Below, piece after piece: positions 19,665 through 32,441 of a stretch of DNA of 60,000 nucleotides. How positions within the stretch are numbered: position 1 is the stretch's first letter; the number at the start of each line of letters is the position of its first letter. A program made the translations under genes and the position numbers. Below the pieces are notes generated by a model. That model was not told the DNA's origin and searched no databases. It saw nothing but the letters and a program-made list of their open reading frames with translations. Source of the DNA: Lineus longissimus (taxonomy: Eukaryota > Nemertea > Pilidiophora > Heteronemertea > Lineidae); assembly GCF_910592395.1 (NCBI RefSeq), contig NC_088318.1, positions 5,542,756-5,602,755 of the forward strand. The letters are read 5' to 3'.

Positions 19665-19910
19665 CACTGTTAAAAAAAACAGTAAATTTTACAGAACTTT
19701 TTTTACAGAATGCATCTGTAAATGACAATTAAAACAATATTTCTGTATTTATACAACGATTTCATCAACATTACAAGTTTATACCATATTATATAGCATA
19801 TGTCGTATATTTAAATGATATTTCGTAAGAAGAGGGGATTTATCTGTAACTAAACAGTAAGTATTACAAATCGTCTGTAATTATACAGAGAAAAACATCT
19901 GCGCATGCGC
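19665..19910. repeat. CACTA 1 left terminal and subterminal repeats
   Basis: CACTGTTAAAAAAA is followed by repeated ttttacagaa and tgtaaatgac words, spaced irregularly. In CACTA elements such words bind the transposase complex. No gene. Confidence 0.7.
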
Positions 19911-20592
19911 ATTTTCCATCATCTCGCACATTTCGTTTCCGTTTCTTGGTAAGATTTCTCGTAAATAAATCCATCAAAAGCACCATGAAATGCCGTTTGT
20001 CTACAAAAACTAAGGCATCAGTCTGTTCAATGCGTTCCTAATGATGAGCGTTTGTACGTGATCTCAGCCGGATGATGCGTAAAAGCATCAAAACTACCGC
20101 ATTTTGGGCGGAATTTGACAGTTCATGTATGTAGGCCTATATGTACAGTGAATGTATTGTGCATGTATTGGTACACCCATGTACCGGTGCCTAGCGCGGG
20201 ATTCTGACATAAATAGTCCGGCCCGGGAGCTTAGCACTTTACTCTTATTTAACATGGAAGCTAAGCGATATTAACGTGTTGTGGGAGAGAATGAATAGGC
20301 CTAGGGCCTACCTGACATAGAACCCAAATTTTTAAAGGGGGACTATAGCGGGGACTATAGGGGCCGGGCAGGCAGACATGCCAATGGCAGAGAGGGTCAA
20401 ATTGGCGAAGGCCATCTATCTTCACCAATCTGCACCATACCAACATATAGAAACTTGGTGCCTCTGAGTGAGATAAGCTCGTTTTCAGAAGCCTTTTGTT
20501 GATTTGTTTGTTTATTTTCACTTTCAGGCTGAGATTCAAGTTTGACAGTCTCGAGTCTGCTGAAGTTGCTACCAGTTACATGTAGCCTAGGT

Positions 20593-23329
20593 ATGTACAA
20601 GTGTCAACACTGGGAATATACATCTAACTCCCCGCAGCATTATGCTACACATTACACCATCCACAGACCCGGCAATAACGTTGAATTTCCATGTGGTGTC
20701 CCTGGTTGTTCCCGAACATTTAAGGTTTATTGTAGTTTTAATACACATCTTACCAGAGATCATGTGAAATACAGAAATCGCAGAGTGGAATCTGAGTTGT
20801 ACACTGATAGATTGAGTGCAAGGAATGATGATACAGTCGAGGAAGCCATACCTTGTGCCCATTGTCAAATGCAGTTTGGTAGTGTTGGTCAATTACTTGT
20901 ACATTTGAAGTTGCACATAACAAATGGTGTTGAAATTCAGTGTCCCTTTCATGGATGTCCATTCAAGTATACTGTAAAGTCTTCATTTACGTCGCATCTA
21001 TCACGTGTTCATAGAAATGAACGTATACAAGCTGGTGTTGCGAACAGTGGAGAGGTTGCTTCTGGCCAGGGGGCTTCATCTTTCCCAGAGAGTAAAGCAA
21101 ACAATGACATGCATGAACAACCCATTGATGAATTCCCTACTGAAGACGATCATACTGATGATGATGATCATGGTGATGATAATGACCAAGACAATGAACT
21201 TCTATCAGAAGATCTGTTCATGGAAAGCGTGGCTCTGTTTTACCTCAAACTTGAAACCAAATTTCACCTTCCTCAGTCTACTCTACAGGAAATTGTCAAA
21301 AGTGTGTTTGAATTTCATAAACTCAGTCAAAATGACTTGAAATCACGCTTGAAAACACTATTAGTCCAAGTGGACGATGCAGAGATATCCTCTGAAAATA
21401 TCAAAAATATTGTTGATGAGGCTTTCAGCAGTGATTTGTTTGATCAAGTCCATGATAGTGAAACTGGGATCATGAGGTCGAACTACAGCAGGAAAAGGTT
21501 CTATGATGATAAATTTGATTTTATTCCTCCAGTGTCAGTTCGTTGGGGAGAGATGGAGCTAATATTGAAAGGCATTATCATTATGTACCTCTGAAGGATA
21601 CACTGCGAACACTGTTAAAAGATTCATCTGTTAAGGAACAGTTTGAATCAACACATGTCCATAAATCTGGGATCTATGAAGACTTTCAAGATGGTGAAAT
21701 ATTCAGAAACAATGAACTGTTTGGCAATCATCCAAAAGCCTTGATAATTGTGTTGTACCAAGATGCTTTTGAGGTTGTTAACCCATTAGGTTCAGGTAGG
21801 GTCAAGCATAAAATCCTAGCTGTGTATCTAACACTTGGGAATCTTTTCCCACAACATCGATCCAAAGTTGATCCTATGCAACTCGTACTTCTTTGCCGTG
21901 AAAAAGATTTTAAATATTTCAAAATGGAAAATATTTTTGAACGGCTTTTAGCTGACCTAAAGGACATTGAACAAAATGGTTTACAAATGGATGGTGGCGA
22001 TCGAGTACCTGGATCTATTCTGTTTATCCTCGGAGATAACTTAGGAAGCCACTGCATTGGTGGGTTTTCAGATAATTTCTCTACACACCCATACATGTGT
22101 CGCTTCTGCTTCGTTACACATGAAGAATTCAATGACAATCCCTTAACTGTCTCTGAAAACAGAACACCAGAAAGTTACTCTGAATCGGTAAATTTTCTTG
22201 ATCACATCATGGCATCCTTCATCCCTCCCTTTTCAACGAGTTGAAGTACTTTCATGTTTGTGGACCGGGTTTGCCTCCTTGTTTGGGGCATGACTTTTTT
22301 GAAGGGATAGTTAGGTATGACTTGGCTCTCTATGTAAAGGATCTAGTTTGGAAAAATTGGTTCTCATATGAGTTTCTCAACAGAACAATGACACACACCT
22401 CACTGCGGGGTTTTGATGCACTAGATAAACCACCAGATGTTCCTCTGAATGCAGACAAACTCAAGGGGCATGCAGTAGAAAATTGGTGTCTACTTCGGAA
22501 CCTTCCCTTATTTCTGCGAAACAAGGTAAAGGATCAAACGGATGACACCTGGAAGTTAGTCCTTCTACTCAGAGAGAAATTGTTGAGTACGATTTCTGAA
22601 GGTCAGATTGGATATCTTGGTGCTCAGATAGAAGAATATATGTTTGACAGGAAGCGTGTCTTTCCAGATGTCAAATTGCGACCAAAGCACCATTATATCT
22701 TGCACTATCCTGATCTGATTCTCAAGTGTGGGCCACTCATAAGATCATGGACCATGAGATTTGAATCAAAACATTCATTCTTCAAGACGCATGTGCGGCA
22801 TTGTGCAAACTTTATTAACATTACTAAGTCATTGGCTGTAAAGCACCAGCTGCTTCAAGCGTACTGCCAACAAGGACAACGCTTTGGTGTTGGTGTTAAA
22901 GCTGAACGTTCGATTCGATTCTGTCCCGAGTTGTATCGTGATTCGTTGTTGATGGCTGTGAACAAGTGCGGAAAGCACAGGGACAATAAGAACACTGACA
23001 TTTGTGACTGTGTTGTAATAGATGAAATGAAATATTCAAAGGGAGTTCATGTGGTTATCAATCATCCTGAGGCAGATAGATACCATCTCTATTTTGGACA
23101 CGTTGAGGCTTTCCTGATAGACAGCAATGATGCTAGCAACTGTCATTTCATAGTTTCCTTGAATGTGGGCTGCTACAACACCAACTTGGGTGTGTATGAA
23201 ATTTCTTCAACGCAGGACGATACTCTGGTGTGTCTTGACAAGTGTGAGCTGGTCGATTACCAACCTCTTTACTCCTACGAATTAGACCACAAAGTCTACA
23301 TTGCCCTCAAACATTCACTCCTGCTTTGA
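20593..23329 (+). pseudogene. CACTA transposase, copy 1 (frameshifted)
   Basis: Homologous along its length to the open 947-aa protein at 48055. The start MYKCQHWEYTSN at 20593 mirrors the start of that copy. Four C2H2 fingers (for example PCGVPGCSRTFKVYCSFNTHLTRDH) precede an acidic Asp-rich stretch and the transposase core. A frameshift near 21542 moves the protein to the next frame (RDGANIERHYHYVP). Near 22190-22240 a small deletion removes about ten residues and shifts the frame again (KYFHVCGPGLPPCLGHDFFEGI). The conserved DNLGSHCIGGF, KLRPKHHYI and MRFESKHSFFK motifs remain. It cannot make a complete protein, though it was once functional. Confidence 0.88.
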
Positions 23330-23609
23330 AGGAACCATTAGGAAGGTATTGGTATAAGCCAGATAAATTTAAAAAATTGTTGTTGGTGATCCTTTCTTGT
23401 TAACATTTTGGGGACGGCGGGTGGTGTCTATTTTCATTTTTGCAAGCCTGGAAATACCCTCTGTTGGAAAATAAAAATAATTAGAATTCTGAGAAATGAG
23501 GGTAGGCAGATTTTTAATTGAAAATGCATTAGAACTATTTAAGCCATTTGATTTGGCCATTATTCCCCAAACGTTTTGGTTGACACATTCAAATACTAGT
23601 AGGCCCTTG

Positions 23610-24573
23610 TATGGCAAGCCAAAGCGGAATTTATTCAAGACTTTAGAATTACCATTCAAGAAGTTAAATAGAAGTTCAAGAAGGAAATATATGTTCAAGA
23701 CTAAAATATGTTCAACCTTGAATCAAATGTTTTCAACCTTGAATAAAATATGTTCAACCTTGAATAAAATATGTTCAACCTTGAATAAAATATGTCCAAC
23801 CTTGAACAAAATATATTCAACCTTGAACAAAATATATTCAAGACTCACGTGACCATATTCAAGACGCACGTGACCACAAAATTGATGACGTAGAGCGTAG
23901 AATCTGTGGTACTTCTGATGCATTCTGTTTCACGACATGATTGATTGCCTGTATAGCCTAAAAACTCAAACATGTCAAAAGACAACGAGAATCCGATACA
24001 GTGGTGTCGGCCTTAAGAATGAAAGGTGAGAGGCATTGCGCATTTTGAACCTATAATTTGCCTGATATGTCTGTGAAACATGTATCGACTCTGACATTCA
24101 CTCGGCATCCATGTCATGATGTGTAGGATTACAGTACATGTCAGGTGTAGGCGGCTAGGTACGTGTACAACCATGTGCCAAAACCTCGTGCGAACAATTC
24201 GAGCTCCGAAACGCAACACAAGTACCATGGGTTCGGGAAAGTCCGGACGCGGGTTCGGGAAAGTCCGTAAAGCATCAAAACATGAGCAACTACGTCATCA
24301 ATTTTGTGGTCACGTGCATCTTGAATATGGTCACGTGAGTCTTGAATATATTTTGTTCAAAGTTGAATATATTTTGTTCAAGGTTGGACATATTTTATTC
24401 AAGGTTGAACATATTTTATTCAAGGTTGAACATATTTTATTCAAGATTGAAAACATTTGATTCAAGGTTGAACATATTTTAGTCTTGAACATATATTTCC
24501 TTCTTGAACTTATATATAACTTCTTGAATGGTAATTCTAAAGTCTTGAATAAATTCCGCTTTGGCTTGCCATA
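23610..24573. mobile_element. 964-bp foldback element with tandem-repeat arms
   Basis: The ends read TATGGCAAGCCAAAGCGG and CCGCTTTGGCTTGCCATA. The 6-bp repeat CCCTTG lies outside both ends (23604-23609 and 24574-24579). The arms of roughly 270 bp contain a 21-bp unit, ttcaaccttgaataaaatatg, repeated about six times and mirrored in the other arm. The loop (about 23890-24290) is unique. Frames read through the arms (KVEYILFKV-type repeats) are artefacts. Confidence 0.87.
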
Positions 24574-25010
24574 CCCTTGGTTGGTCCTAAAATGTCCAAC
24601 TGATGCAAGCAGCTACTGTCTAATTTTAAAATGTACATGGTGCAGAAATAGAACTTGTGTTTCATTGCTGTTTCAGGAAAATGAGCTCCAAGCCGAATTC
24701 ACCAGTGCTAGTGGATGACCTTATGAAAGCGTTTTTGATGGAAATATTCCCCACTTTCAGTGATCATGATATCGAAAATCTGGCAATTAAGTTGCAAGAG
24801 CTAGGGTGCAGTGAAGTGAACGATGTTCAACTAGCCACTGAAGCAGATTTGAGCTTTCTGAAGCCAATTCAGAGGCGAAAGCTACTGAGAGGTGCCACAG
24901 AACGTAAGTTTAACCCTTGCCCTTTCAAAGATGCCATTTGGCACAGTTTTGAAATATCCTGCCCTAAACTCCAAGCATTGAATTTTCATTTGTTCTTAGA
25001 ACTGATTAGA

Positions 25011-26160
25011 ACTGAAGAACTATAGACCTGTCTCAAACTTACCATTTGTATCAAAGGTATTGGAGAAGGTTGTGGACAGGCGCCTCGAGCGTCACCTCCT
25101 GGCCAATGATCTGCATGAGGTTCACCAATCGGCCTATAGAAAGTTGCACTCAACTGAAACGGTCCTGTTGAAGGTGCAAAGTGATATCCTCAGATCCTTG
25201 GACAGGGGTGATGCAGTTGTGCTTGTAATGATCGACCTATCCGCTGCTTTTGATACAATCGATCACAGCATCTTGCTGCAGCGGTTTTATGGCATCTTTG
25301 GTATCAATGGGTCTGCACTTCAGTGGATAGCATCATATTTGACGGATAGGTATCAAACGGTACTGATTGACCAAGTGAAGTCCACCCCTATGCTGCTTAA
25401 GTATGGTGTTCCCCAGGGGTCAGTGCTGGGCCCGAAAATGTACACCATGTATACAAAGCCACTCGGAGATCTGCTGGGGGAGCATGGCCCAGATTACCAT
25501 TTCTATGCTGATGACACACAGCTGTACAGGTCTGTGAGCGTAAGCAACCCACAGGATGCGATTGCTTGCGCTGAAAAGAGCCTTGAGGCTGCTGGTACCT
25601 GGCTTGCTGACAACATGCTAAGCAAGAACGATAGCAAAACAGAGGTGATGCTTTTTGCTTCCCCACACATGCTTTGAAGCCTTGATCACGTTCACATAAA
25701 TGTTGGTGATTGCCTGGTCAGGTCCTCATCAAGTGTCAGAAATCTTGGTGTAGTATTTGACACCACTTTGAGCATGGAGAAGCAGGTTACAAGCGTCTGT
25801 CAGTCGGCTCTCGCCCAGCTGAGAAACATTGGCCATGTTAGGAGGTACCTTACCGATCGTGCGGCTATATCTCTCACCAACGGTCTAGTGTCATCCAGGC
25901 TGGACTATTGTAATTCGCTCCTCAACAGGCTGCCAAGGACTGTCATCAGGAGACTGCAGCGGGTTCAGAATGCTGCGGCCCGCGTTGTCACACACACATC
26001 CAGGCGGGAACACATCACACCTGCCCTGAGACAGTTACATTGGCTGCCTGTGGAGCAGCGAATTAGATTTAAAACATTGCATTGGAGTGTGATGAGCACT
26101 TTTGAACATTGTATGCAGTGGGAAAGGCGCTATATAAAAGTTAATTTCATTCATTCATTC
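25011..26160 (+). mobile_element. CR1-type LINE fragment, 5' truncated
   Basis: A reverse transcriptase from ENYRPVSNL-like start (LKNYRPVSNLPFVSKVLEKVV) through QSAYRKLHSTETVLL, IDLSAAFDTIDH, YGVPQGSVLGP and the catalytic FYADDTQLY. It continues to RLDYCNSLLNRLP and AARVVTHTSRREHITPALRQLHWLPV. One in-frame TGA stands at 25675. The C-terminal end is shortened, and the element closes with the (ATTC)n tail at 26147-26160 typical of CR1/L2 elements. The 5' end begins in the middle of the reverse transcriptase, as common for LINE insertions. Confidence 0.9.
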
Positions 26161-26184
26161 ATTGTTGAAGACAGAGCTGTTTAG

Positions 26185-26280
26185 TCAGGTGTGATCTTTT
26201 TATCTGTAAAGCGCCCGTGAACGAGCATTTTGCTTGAAACGGGCGCTATAGAAATATGGTATTTACATTACATTACATTC
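26185..26280 (+). repeat. Second LINE 3' tail
   Basis: aaacgggcgctatagaaatatggtatttacattacattac resembles the 3' end of another L2/CR1-like LINE with a (TTACA)n tail. It lies directly after the first LINE. Confidence 0.55.
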
Positions 26281-28174
26281 GCTGAATGGTACTATAGTAA
26301 AAGCTATCCACGAATATTTAAAATATTTACTGTTTTTATTCGGTGAACCCAGACATGCAGTTTTTGTTCAGAAAATTCTAATCTTTTAATTCCAGGTTTC
26401 TTGAGGAGTCACCCGGCTGACCATCACCTGAATATGGACCTGGATACATCATCGCTTGCGTCGACGTTTGTGCTTGGATCGTCAGTTGATTGTGTTCCAG
26501 AGACGGATGAGGAGGATAGTGCGAGTTCAATGATGACTTCACCTTCGGCAACGTGTTCGAAGTCTCAGGTGGAGACATCTTCTGTAAACTTTGTTGTCCC
26601 ATGGCACAAATTTCCCAGTGATGTTATCAAAAAATGTAAGAAGGGATCACGAATTGACCCGGGGGAAAAACGGAGAGTTGTTAGTATTGTGGGTGATGAG
26701 ATGGTGGCAAAGTGACCGGAATGCACCAAACGTGCCGTTATAAAACGGGTGGCCAGGCAGCTTGGTGATAAATACCCCAATTCATTTCAGGATAGAAAAA
26801 TGGATGGGGGTAAACTTGGTGATGGTTTTCAGGGAAACTTCACAAAACTGGAAAACTACATTTACAACGATGGACAGAAAAAGAGACGCCAGTCCAAGAG
26901 GTCAAATGAAGAAATTGGGGATGATGCACTGTTGCCACTACTTCTACCAGCAAAGATAAGTATGGTTGCATAAGTGGTCAATGGAAACCAGCTTGCCCCG
27001 ACGGAGAAACAATGGAATCGCAAATTCAGAAAAAGGAGATGTTAAAAGGGTTAGGGTCTGACGACAACAAGGAAAGGATTATCGATATCATGAAGTCAAC
27101 ATACTTTCTTCAAAGGAATGACATTTGTGATGGTATGCCGATCAATGAATTCATTAAGCAGTGGCCATTCTTTTTCGATTTCGCATGCATTTCCGACCAT
27201 TTTGAACAACTTACGGGGATAAAAATCGATCTTGCTCAGGAAGAATCGCTGGTGGCAAGGAACAAGGCAAACCGGATTTGGGAGTACATTTGTTCTGGCA
27301 AAAAGAAACCGAAATAACTGAAAAAGTGGATGTCTCGTGTGAAAGAGGAAGTGGGGTTGACTAAAACAACGAAGTCGCAACAAACTGCAGTCTCCCTACT
27401 CCTCATCAACTACTTCGAAGAAGATGAGGGGACCCTCTTTCGCTTTTATGGGGTAAGTGTTGGGGGAAACAAGGCTAGGGCTTACATTAGAGATTTGATT
27501 CACTATTTTAGTATGTAGTAAAATATTTCGAAACGGTTCATAAAAATATCATTCATAAGAAGTGTGTCACTAATACGCTGAATGTAGATGAGGCGTTGGA
27601 AGTGTTAAAAATTATCTGATTATAGAAATCTGTGAAGTAAATCCTTGGTTCTCCACTTAGGAATTCAGCGGTATCACCCCCGCTTCCGGTTGCCAGAGGT
27701 GCGACGAAACGACGGACACCCTCCTGAAAAGAGCGCTACGTCACTTTGCTGATGTGTTGGAATCACGTCATGTCGTCTCATGACGACACAATTCTGGCAC
27801 ATTTTTTACGTCAATTCAGCAAACCGGAAACAGGAATGATTCCTCTGACAGGTAGCGGAGAACCAAGGATTGTACATTCAATCTACATTGTAAATCCAAA
27901 CTTAATCTTTTCCATTGCAGGTTACTGGTAACAAAGAGAAAATTAAAGCTGATACATCGAAGCCCAAAACACCATTCATAGCAATCATTGGTGAGTATCG
28001 TTCTCTAGTCACTCACAACCAAGAATCTTGATGTGGAGATTAGAGAATATGAGTGAAGAATCCAGAGTTGATTGCTTCAAAATACTTCTCATAGTATAGT
28101 GCACAGGTTTAACCTGCTGTTTTCTTCATTTTGAGGGACCAACACCAAGGCTCTTGTAAAAAGATTTGATAAAA

Positions 28175-28946
28175 ACAAAAGATAATGTAGGCAGAGCAGA
28201 ATTGTTTGTTTTGAGCTGTTGACTTGCTTGGCCTTGGTGTCAATTTTTGGTTTAACTGGTAATTCTTAAATCATTCTGTTACAGGTAACGAAGAAGACAT
28301 ATTTCAAGTGGTAAACCTCTATTACTTGGTTGTTGAGTGTGAATTCGTTACAGACCGACTACGAGATTTTTCAGAGGCAGTGCTTGTCCTGTTCGCTTCT
28401 TTCTATGCTCTCAACACTCAATATCCGAAGGATGCAGAAATAACATTGGAATTCATTCAAAGGTGTGTATATAGGAGGGAATATGGTGTAAATACAGGCC
28501 AACTTCACCCAAACGTAGTCCTTGAAGCAGCATACATGTATTTCATCAAGTTATCCCAAAACAAAAGATAATGTAGGCAGAGCAGAATTGTTTGTTTTGA
28601 GCTGTTGACTTGCTTGGCCTTGGTGTCAATTTTTGGTTTAACTGGTAATTCTTAAATCATTCTGTTACAGGTAACGAAGAAGACATATTTCAAGTGGTAA
28701 ACCTCTATTACTTGGTTGTTGAGTGTGAATTCGTTACAGACCGACTACGAGATTTTTCAGAGGCAGTGCTTGTCCTGTTCGCTTCTTTCTATGCTCTCAA
28801 CACTCAATATCCGAAGGATGCAGAAATAACATTGGAATTCATTCAAAGGTGTGTATATAGGAGGGAATATGGTGTAAATACAGGCCAACTTCACCCAAAC
28901 GTAGTCCTTGAAGCAGCATACATGTATTTCATCAAGTTATCCCAAA
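28175..28946 (+). repeat. 386-bp tandem duplication of an exon
   Basis: 28175-28560 and 28561-28946 appear identical. Each copy holds the end of an intron, the 178-bp fourth exon of the SAM-like gene and its donor site. The absence of visible differences points to a very recent event or an assembly artefact. Confidence 0.93.
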
Positions 28947-29041
28947 TTACATCGCCATGATGTAGTTTTCAAATCCATCTGTCGTGTCTGCTTGTAGAGC
29001 AAATCAAACCATCAGAAAACTGCAAGCCATGTTGTGCATCC

Positions 29042-29640
29042 TAAGATCGTATCACTTCTAAACGGGATTAGAGACTTCGAATCCGACTGGGAATCTTCCT
29101 GTGTCTAGTTGTACAGTTGTACATGTACTTTGTTCATTGAAGATGCTTTACATTGTTCATTGAATAACGTGTTAAGAATGAAGGCTACCGGTACACATTT
29201 TAAAGTTCATTTCTTGCATTGACATAGTCCTTGATACAGTATTTTGTACATGACCAGTTTGGGTGCGGTTTATTACTTTAAGTAGGTATAATTGTACATG
29301 TACTTGTAATATAACTTGCTGTCATTACATTTTTCATTGAAGATGCTTAAAATGTGCATCCTGAGATAATATCATTATATCGCTTCTTAACAGGGTTAGA
29401 GACTTTGAATCAGATTGGGAATCGCCCTGTGTCTAGTCTCATAGTGAAGAACTGTTAACATTGTTCATTGAATAACGTGTTAAAAATGAAGGCTACCGGT
29501 ACACATTCTAAAGTTCATGTCTTGCATTGACATAGTCAGTCCTTGATACAATATTTTGTAAATGACCAGTTTGGGTGCGGTTTATTACTTGAAGTTGGTA
29601 TAATTGTACATGTACTTGTTATATAACTTGCTGTCTTTAC
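29042..29640 (+). repeat. Diverged direct duplication of the last exon and 3' region
   Basis: 29042-29325 resembles 29362-29633, offset about 310 bases, including the degenerate end of the SAM-like gene and a following stretch with gaaggctaccggtacacat. Older than the 386-bp duplication, since differences are frequent. Confidence 0.75.
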
Positions 29641-29662
29641 CACGTTTTCATGACTTGCTAGG

Positions 29663-29934
29663 ACACCCTGGCTACTGAATACTCCATCGAGCCGCGGAAA
29701 ATTATGAGGCCTCCCAATTCTCCGCGAACCTGTCCACGAGCCACGTCAGATTTGACCTCTATCTACGCTTATTTCGTCTTAGAATATGGCTCCCTCCAGA
29801 AAAAATCTCGGAGATTCTGCCATTTTAAACGCGGGTATGGGTAAAATCTTTTGCGGCTCGTGGACGGGTCTGTAGAGAATAGGGAGGTCTCATTATTTTC
29901 CGCGGCTCGATGGAGTATTCATAAGCCAGGGTGT
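29663..29934. mobile_element. 272-bp MITE with long inverted repeats
   Basis: The ends read ACACCCTGGCTACTGAATAC and its near-inverse ending CCAGGGTGT. The arms extend about 80 bases, with few mismatches. AGG stands outside both ends (29660-29662 and 29935-29937), a possible 3-bp target duplication as in Harbinger-like elements. No coding capacity. Confidence 0.8.
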
Positions 29935-30109
29935 AGGAGCATGAAGCAGCATTGAATTGCAGTACGACTTAATCATAATGCATTAGGCCAGTAATAAAGA
30001 GGATTAGGTCTGTTACTGAGCCGCTCAAACTTCATGGCTGATTTTGACTATGTGATTTGCCAGTCGCTAGCATCAAAGTGGAGCTTCTGTGGCAATTCAA
30101 ATGCTGCTA

Positions 30110-30790
30110 CAATCTTCCGAAGTGACTGTGTCCTGAAGTGTGCCTATCAAGCTTGGGGAAAGCTGTAATCCAGTTTTGTTTAAACCAATCAGTGACAAAT
30201 AAGTGGTTACAAAATGTATCTGAATTCAACATGTCAAGGCACAGCTATACTGCATGTATGTTTTGAGTCATCAAGTGATTGTGAGGACACTAAGTGCTGT
30301 CAAAACGATATGTTGCAACCTATTTGGGCCTTTGCATAATCTGTCGGAAGTACTCATCAATCTGCCCGATTTGAAAAAATAGCTTGTATTTTTTATTGCT
30401 ACTACAGTGTATACCAGATGATTTACAAACCTTGTTTTGGTAGTTCAAATGAAGCTACATTCAAAGTGACTGTGTTCTGAAGTGTGCCTATCAAGCTTGG
30501 GGAAAGCTGTAATCTAGTTTTGTTTAAACCAATCAGTGACACACAAGTGGCTACAAAATGTATCTCAAGTCAATGTATTTTGGACTCTTGCATAATCTGT
30601 CAGAAGCTATTAATTATCAATCTGCCCGATTTGAAAAAAAATAGTTTGTATTTTTGTAATGTACGGTGTGTACAAGATGATTTATTACAAACCTTAGTTT
30701 GGTAGTTCAAATGATGCTACATTCTTCTGAAGTGACTGAGTTCTAGAGTATGCACACCAAGCCTGGAAAAGCTGTAATCTTGTTTTGTTT
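30110..30790 (+). repeat. Three diverged direct copies of a roughly 100-bp segment
   Basis: A segment with agtgactgtgt, gtgcctatcaagcttgggg and gtaatccagttttgttt occurs at about 30120, 30465 and 30730. No gene. Confidence 0.7.
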
Positions 30791-30857
30791 TGCTTTGCTG
30801 AGACAGATGTTTTCATTACAGTTTGTAAGTGTAATGCAGAACCAAGATGTTTTTTAT

Positions 30858-31700
30858 TACCTCACCTCGGTGAGCTTAGGTTGTCACGTCTTGTCCGTCC
30901 TTCATCCGTCAAAAATGGTGGCACGTTTGCTCACTGTTGAGTCTAGAAAGTTAACGTGACTTGCCATAAATTGACACAATTTTACTTACATGATGTACAT
31001 TTCCTTGGCTACAGGCAGCCGTCTTTGAAAAAGTGTATCTTGTCAATATTTCATGTACGCTGATAGCCAATGCCATGAATATTTTTCTGTGGACACCCCT
31101 AACATGCCTAATAAGATTTCACGATCTTTCACACAGGTTTTTGATTTGACCTACTTTCAAGGTCATAGAGGTCAAACTCTTCAAATTTCATTAGGGTGGT
31201 GCGTTTCATCATTATTTGGCATAGACTCTTCAAATTTGGTGTGTTGATGCCTATTTGGCATCTCTACATGCTGGCATAGATAACTGACCTACCTTTCAGG
31301 TGTTGGTGGGACTCTAAGTCATGAAATACAAAGTGGATCATATGATATCAAGAAACCTTCAATGTTCTAATGTATTTCATAATTGTTTAGATCAATCTTA
31401 ACATAATGCTTGAAACATTTTGACGTTGACCTGATTTCTACGGTCACAGAGATCAAACTCAAAAGATTTCCGTATAGTGGCAAGTTATGTCATTATTTGT
31501 CCTAGCCTGTAATCGATTGTAGACACCTCTTAATAGTAAGCATCTCTACGTATTGATTTGGGTCAATGTGATCTACTTTCAGGTGTAACTAGGTCAAGGT
31601 CATAAATTCCAATGTTGGTCTATCAGTGAAACCTAGCCCTATCATTTTGTCTCCTACTAAATCATTACCAAGTGAGCACAATGTCTCCAGGACATTTCAT
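30858..31700 (-). repeat. Diverged inverted relative of the 300-bp repeat family
   Basis: Begins cctcacctcggtgagctt, then gtccgtccttcatccgtc, the reverse-strand form of the R1/R2 end with its GAC tract. Paired AGGTCA/TGACCT words follow near 31140-31165, 31430 and 31570. Strongly diverged; no gene. Confidence 0.55.
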
Positions 31701-31752
31701 TACCTTTAGATGAGGAAATTGTATCTATTTTTGTGCCCTCGAACCTGTTAGT

Positions 31753-31812
31753 GTTACCATTTCCACAAGACCATGATTTACAGTTACCATTTCCACAAGA
31801 CCATGATTTACA
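31753..31812 (+). repeat. 30-bp tandem duplication
   Basis: 31753-31782 repeats exactly at 31783-31812. Confidence 0.9.
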
Positions 31813-31954
31813 TGATTTACTGGAGGGCATTGTGAAAAATCATTGATTTTGCCTTTACTTGGGGACAACTTGTAGGCTTGATGTAGGCTTCAGGTGACTG
31901 TTTCATGTCCCAGTGGTAAAATGTGTTTTAAAGTAACTCCAGGTAAAATAAAGC

Positions 31955-32142
31955 TAGGGGAGAGGAGGGTTAGTTGAGCCGGAGTGTAGGGGTGAGGGTT
32001 AGTTTAGCCATCACTCGTGTATGTATATTGTTTAAATATATTGTTAGTCACCCGTTTTTTTAAAATCACCTCTGCTCTGGGGAAGCCATAAGAGGGGGTG
32101 GATCAACTTACCCTCTGGCTTGACTAACCCTCCTCTCCCCTA
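31955..32142. mobile_element. 188-bp MITE flanked by TA
   Basis: TAGGGGAGAGGAGGGTTAGT at the left and its near-inverse ending CTCTCCCCTA at the right form arms of about 26 bases with TA at the outer edges, as in mariner-derived MITEs. Confidence 0.7.
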
Positions 32143-32211
32143 CTTAATTACCATTGGTAGAATGTTTTGAAATATGATCCCGCTACAGAATAAATGTTGT
32201 TTGAAAGTATG

Positions 32212-32339
32212 TATCTTTTGATATCAATCATCAATATCGATGTAAAGTTTAAGTTTTTGTAATTTTTATTGTTGCATCTTTTGATATCAATCAACCATAT
32301 GGATGTAAAGTTTTAGTTTTTGTAATTTTTATTGTTGCC
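32212..32339 (+). repeat. 64-bp tandem duplication
   Basis: 32212-32275 repeats at 32276-32339 with a few changes. Confidence 0.85.
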
Positions 32340-32441
32340 AAATAAAATACTTAAAAGATATTTGACAGTCTGTATACTTATTTGATATCATCCCATGAAT
32401 GTACAATTTTACAGAAAAATATGTAGGGTAAATTTACAGAC

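Larger units (their letters stand above)
24677..29110 (+). pseudogene. CACTA accessory gene with SAM-like domain, copy 1 (broken)
   Basis: Counterpart of the five-exon gene at 51291-54430. Exons: 24677-24903 (ATG at 24681, SAM-like start), 26396-27452, 27921-27990, 28285-28462 (duplicated at 28671-28848) and a degenerate last exon near 28997-29110. Splice sites and exon lengths of 70 and 178 bases match the intact copy exactly. Breaks: TGA at 26713, a frameshift near 26940 and TAA at 27315. A CR1 LINE sits in the first intron. Confidence 0.85.

Noticed and set aside
19862-20300. Possible host promoter or first exon left of the transposase
   Set aside because: The sequence lies within the CACTA element and corresponds in position to the leader of the second copy; no independent gene is supported.
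23496-23923. Frames with repeated STLNKICSTLNKI or ILFKVEYILFKV
   Set aside because: They are readings of the 21-bp tandem units of the foldback element and mirror each other on both strands.
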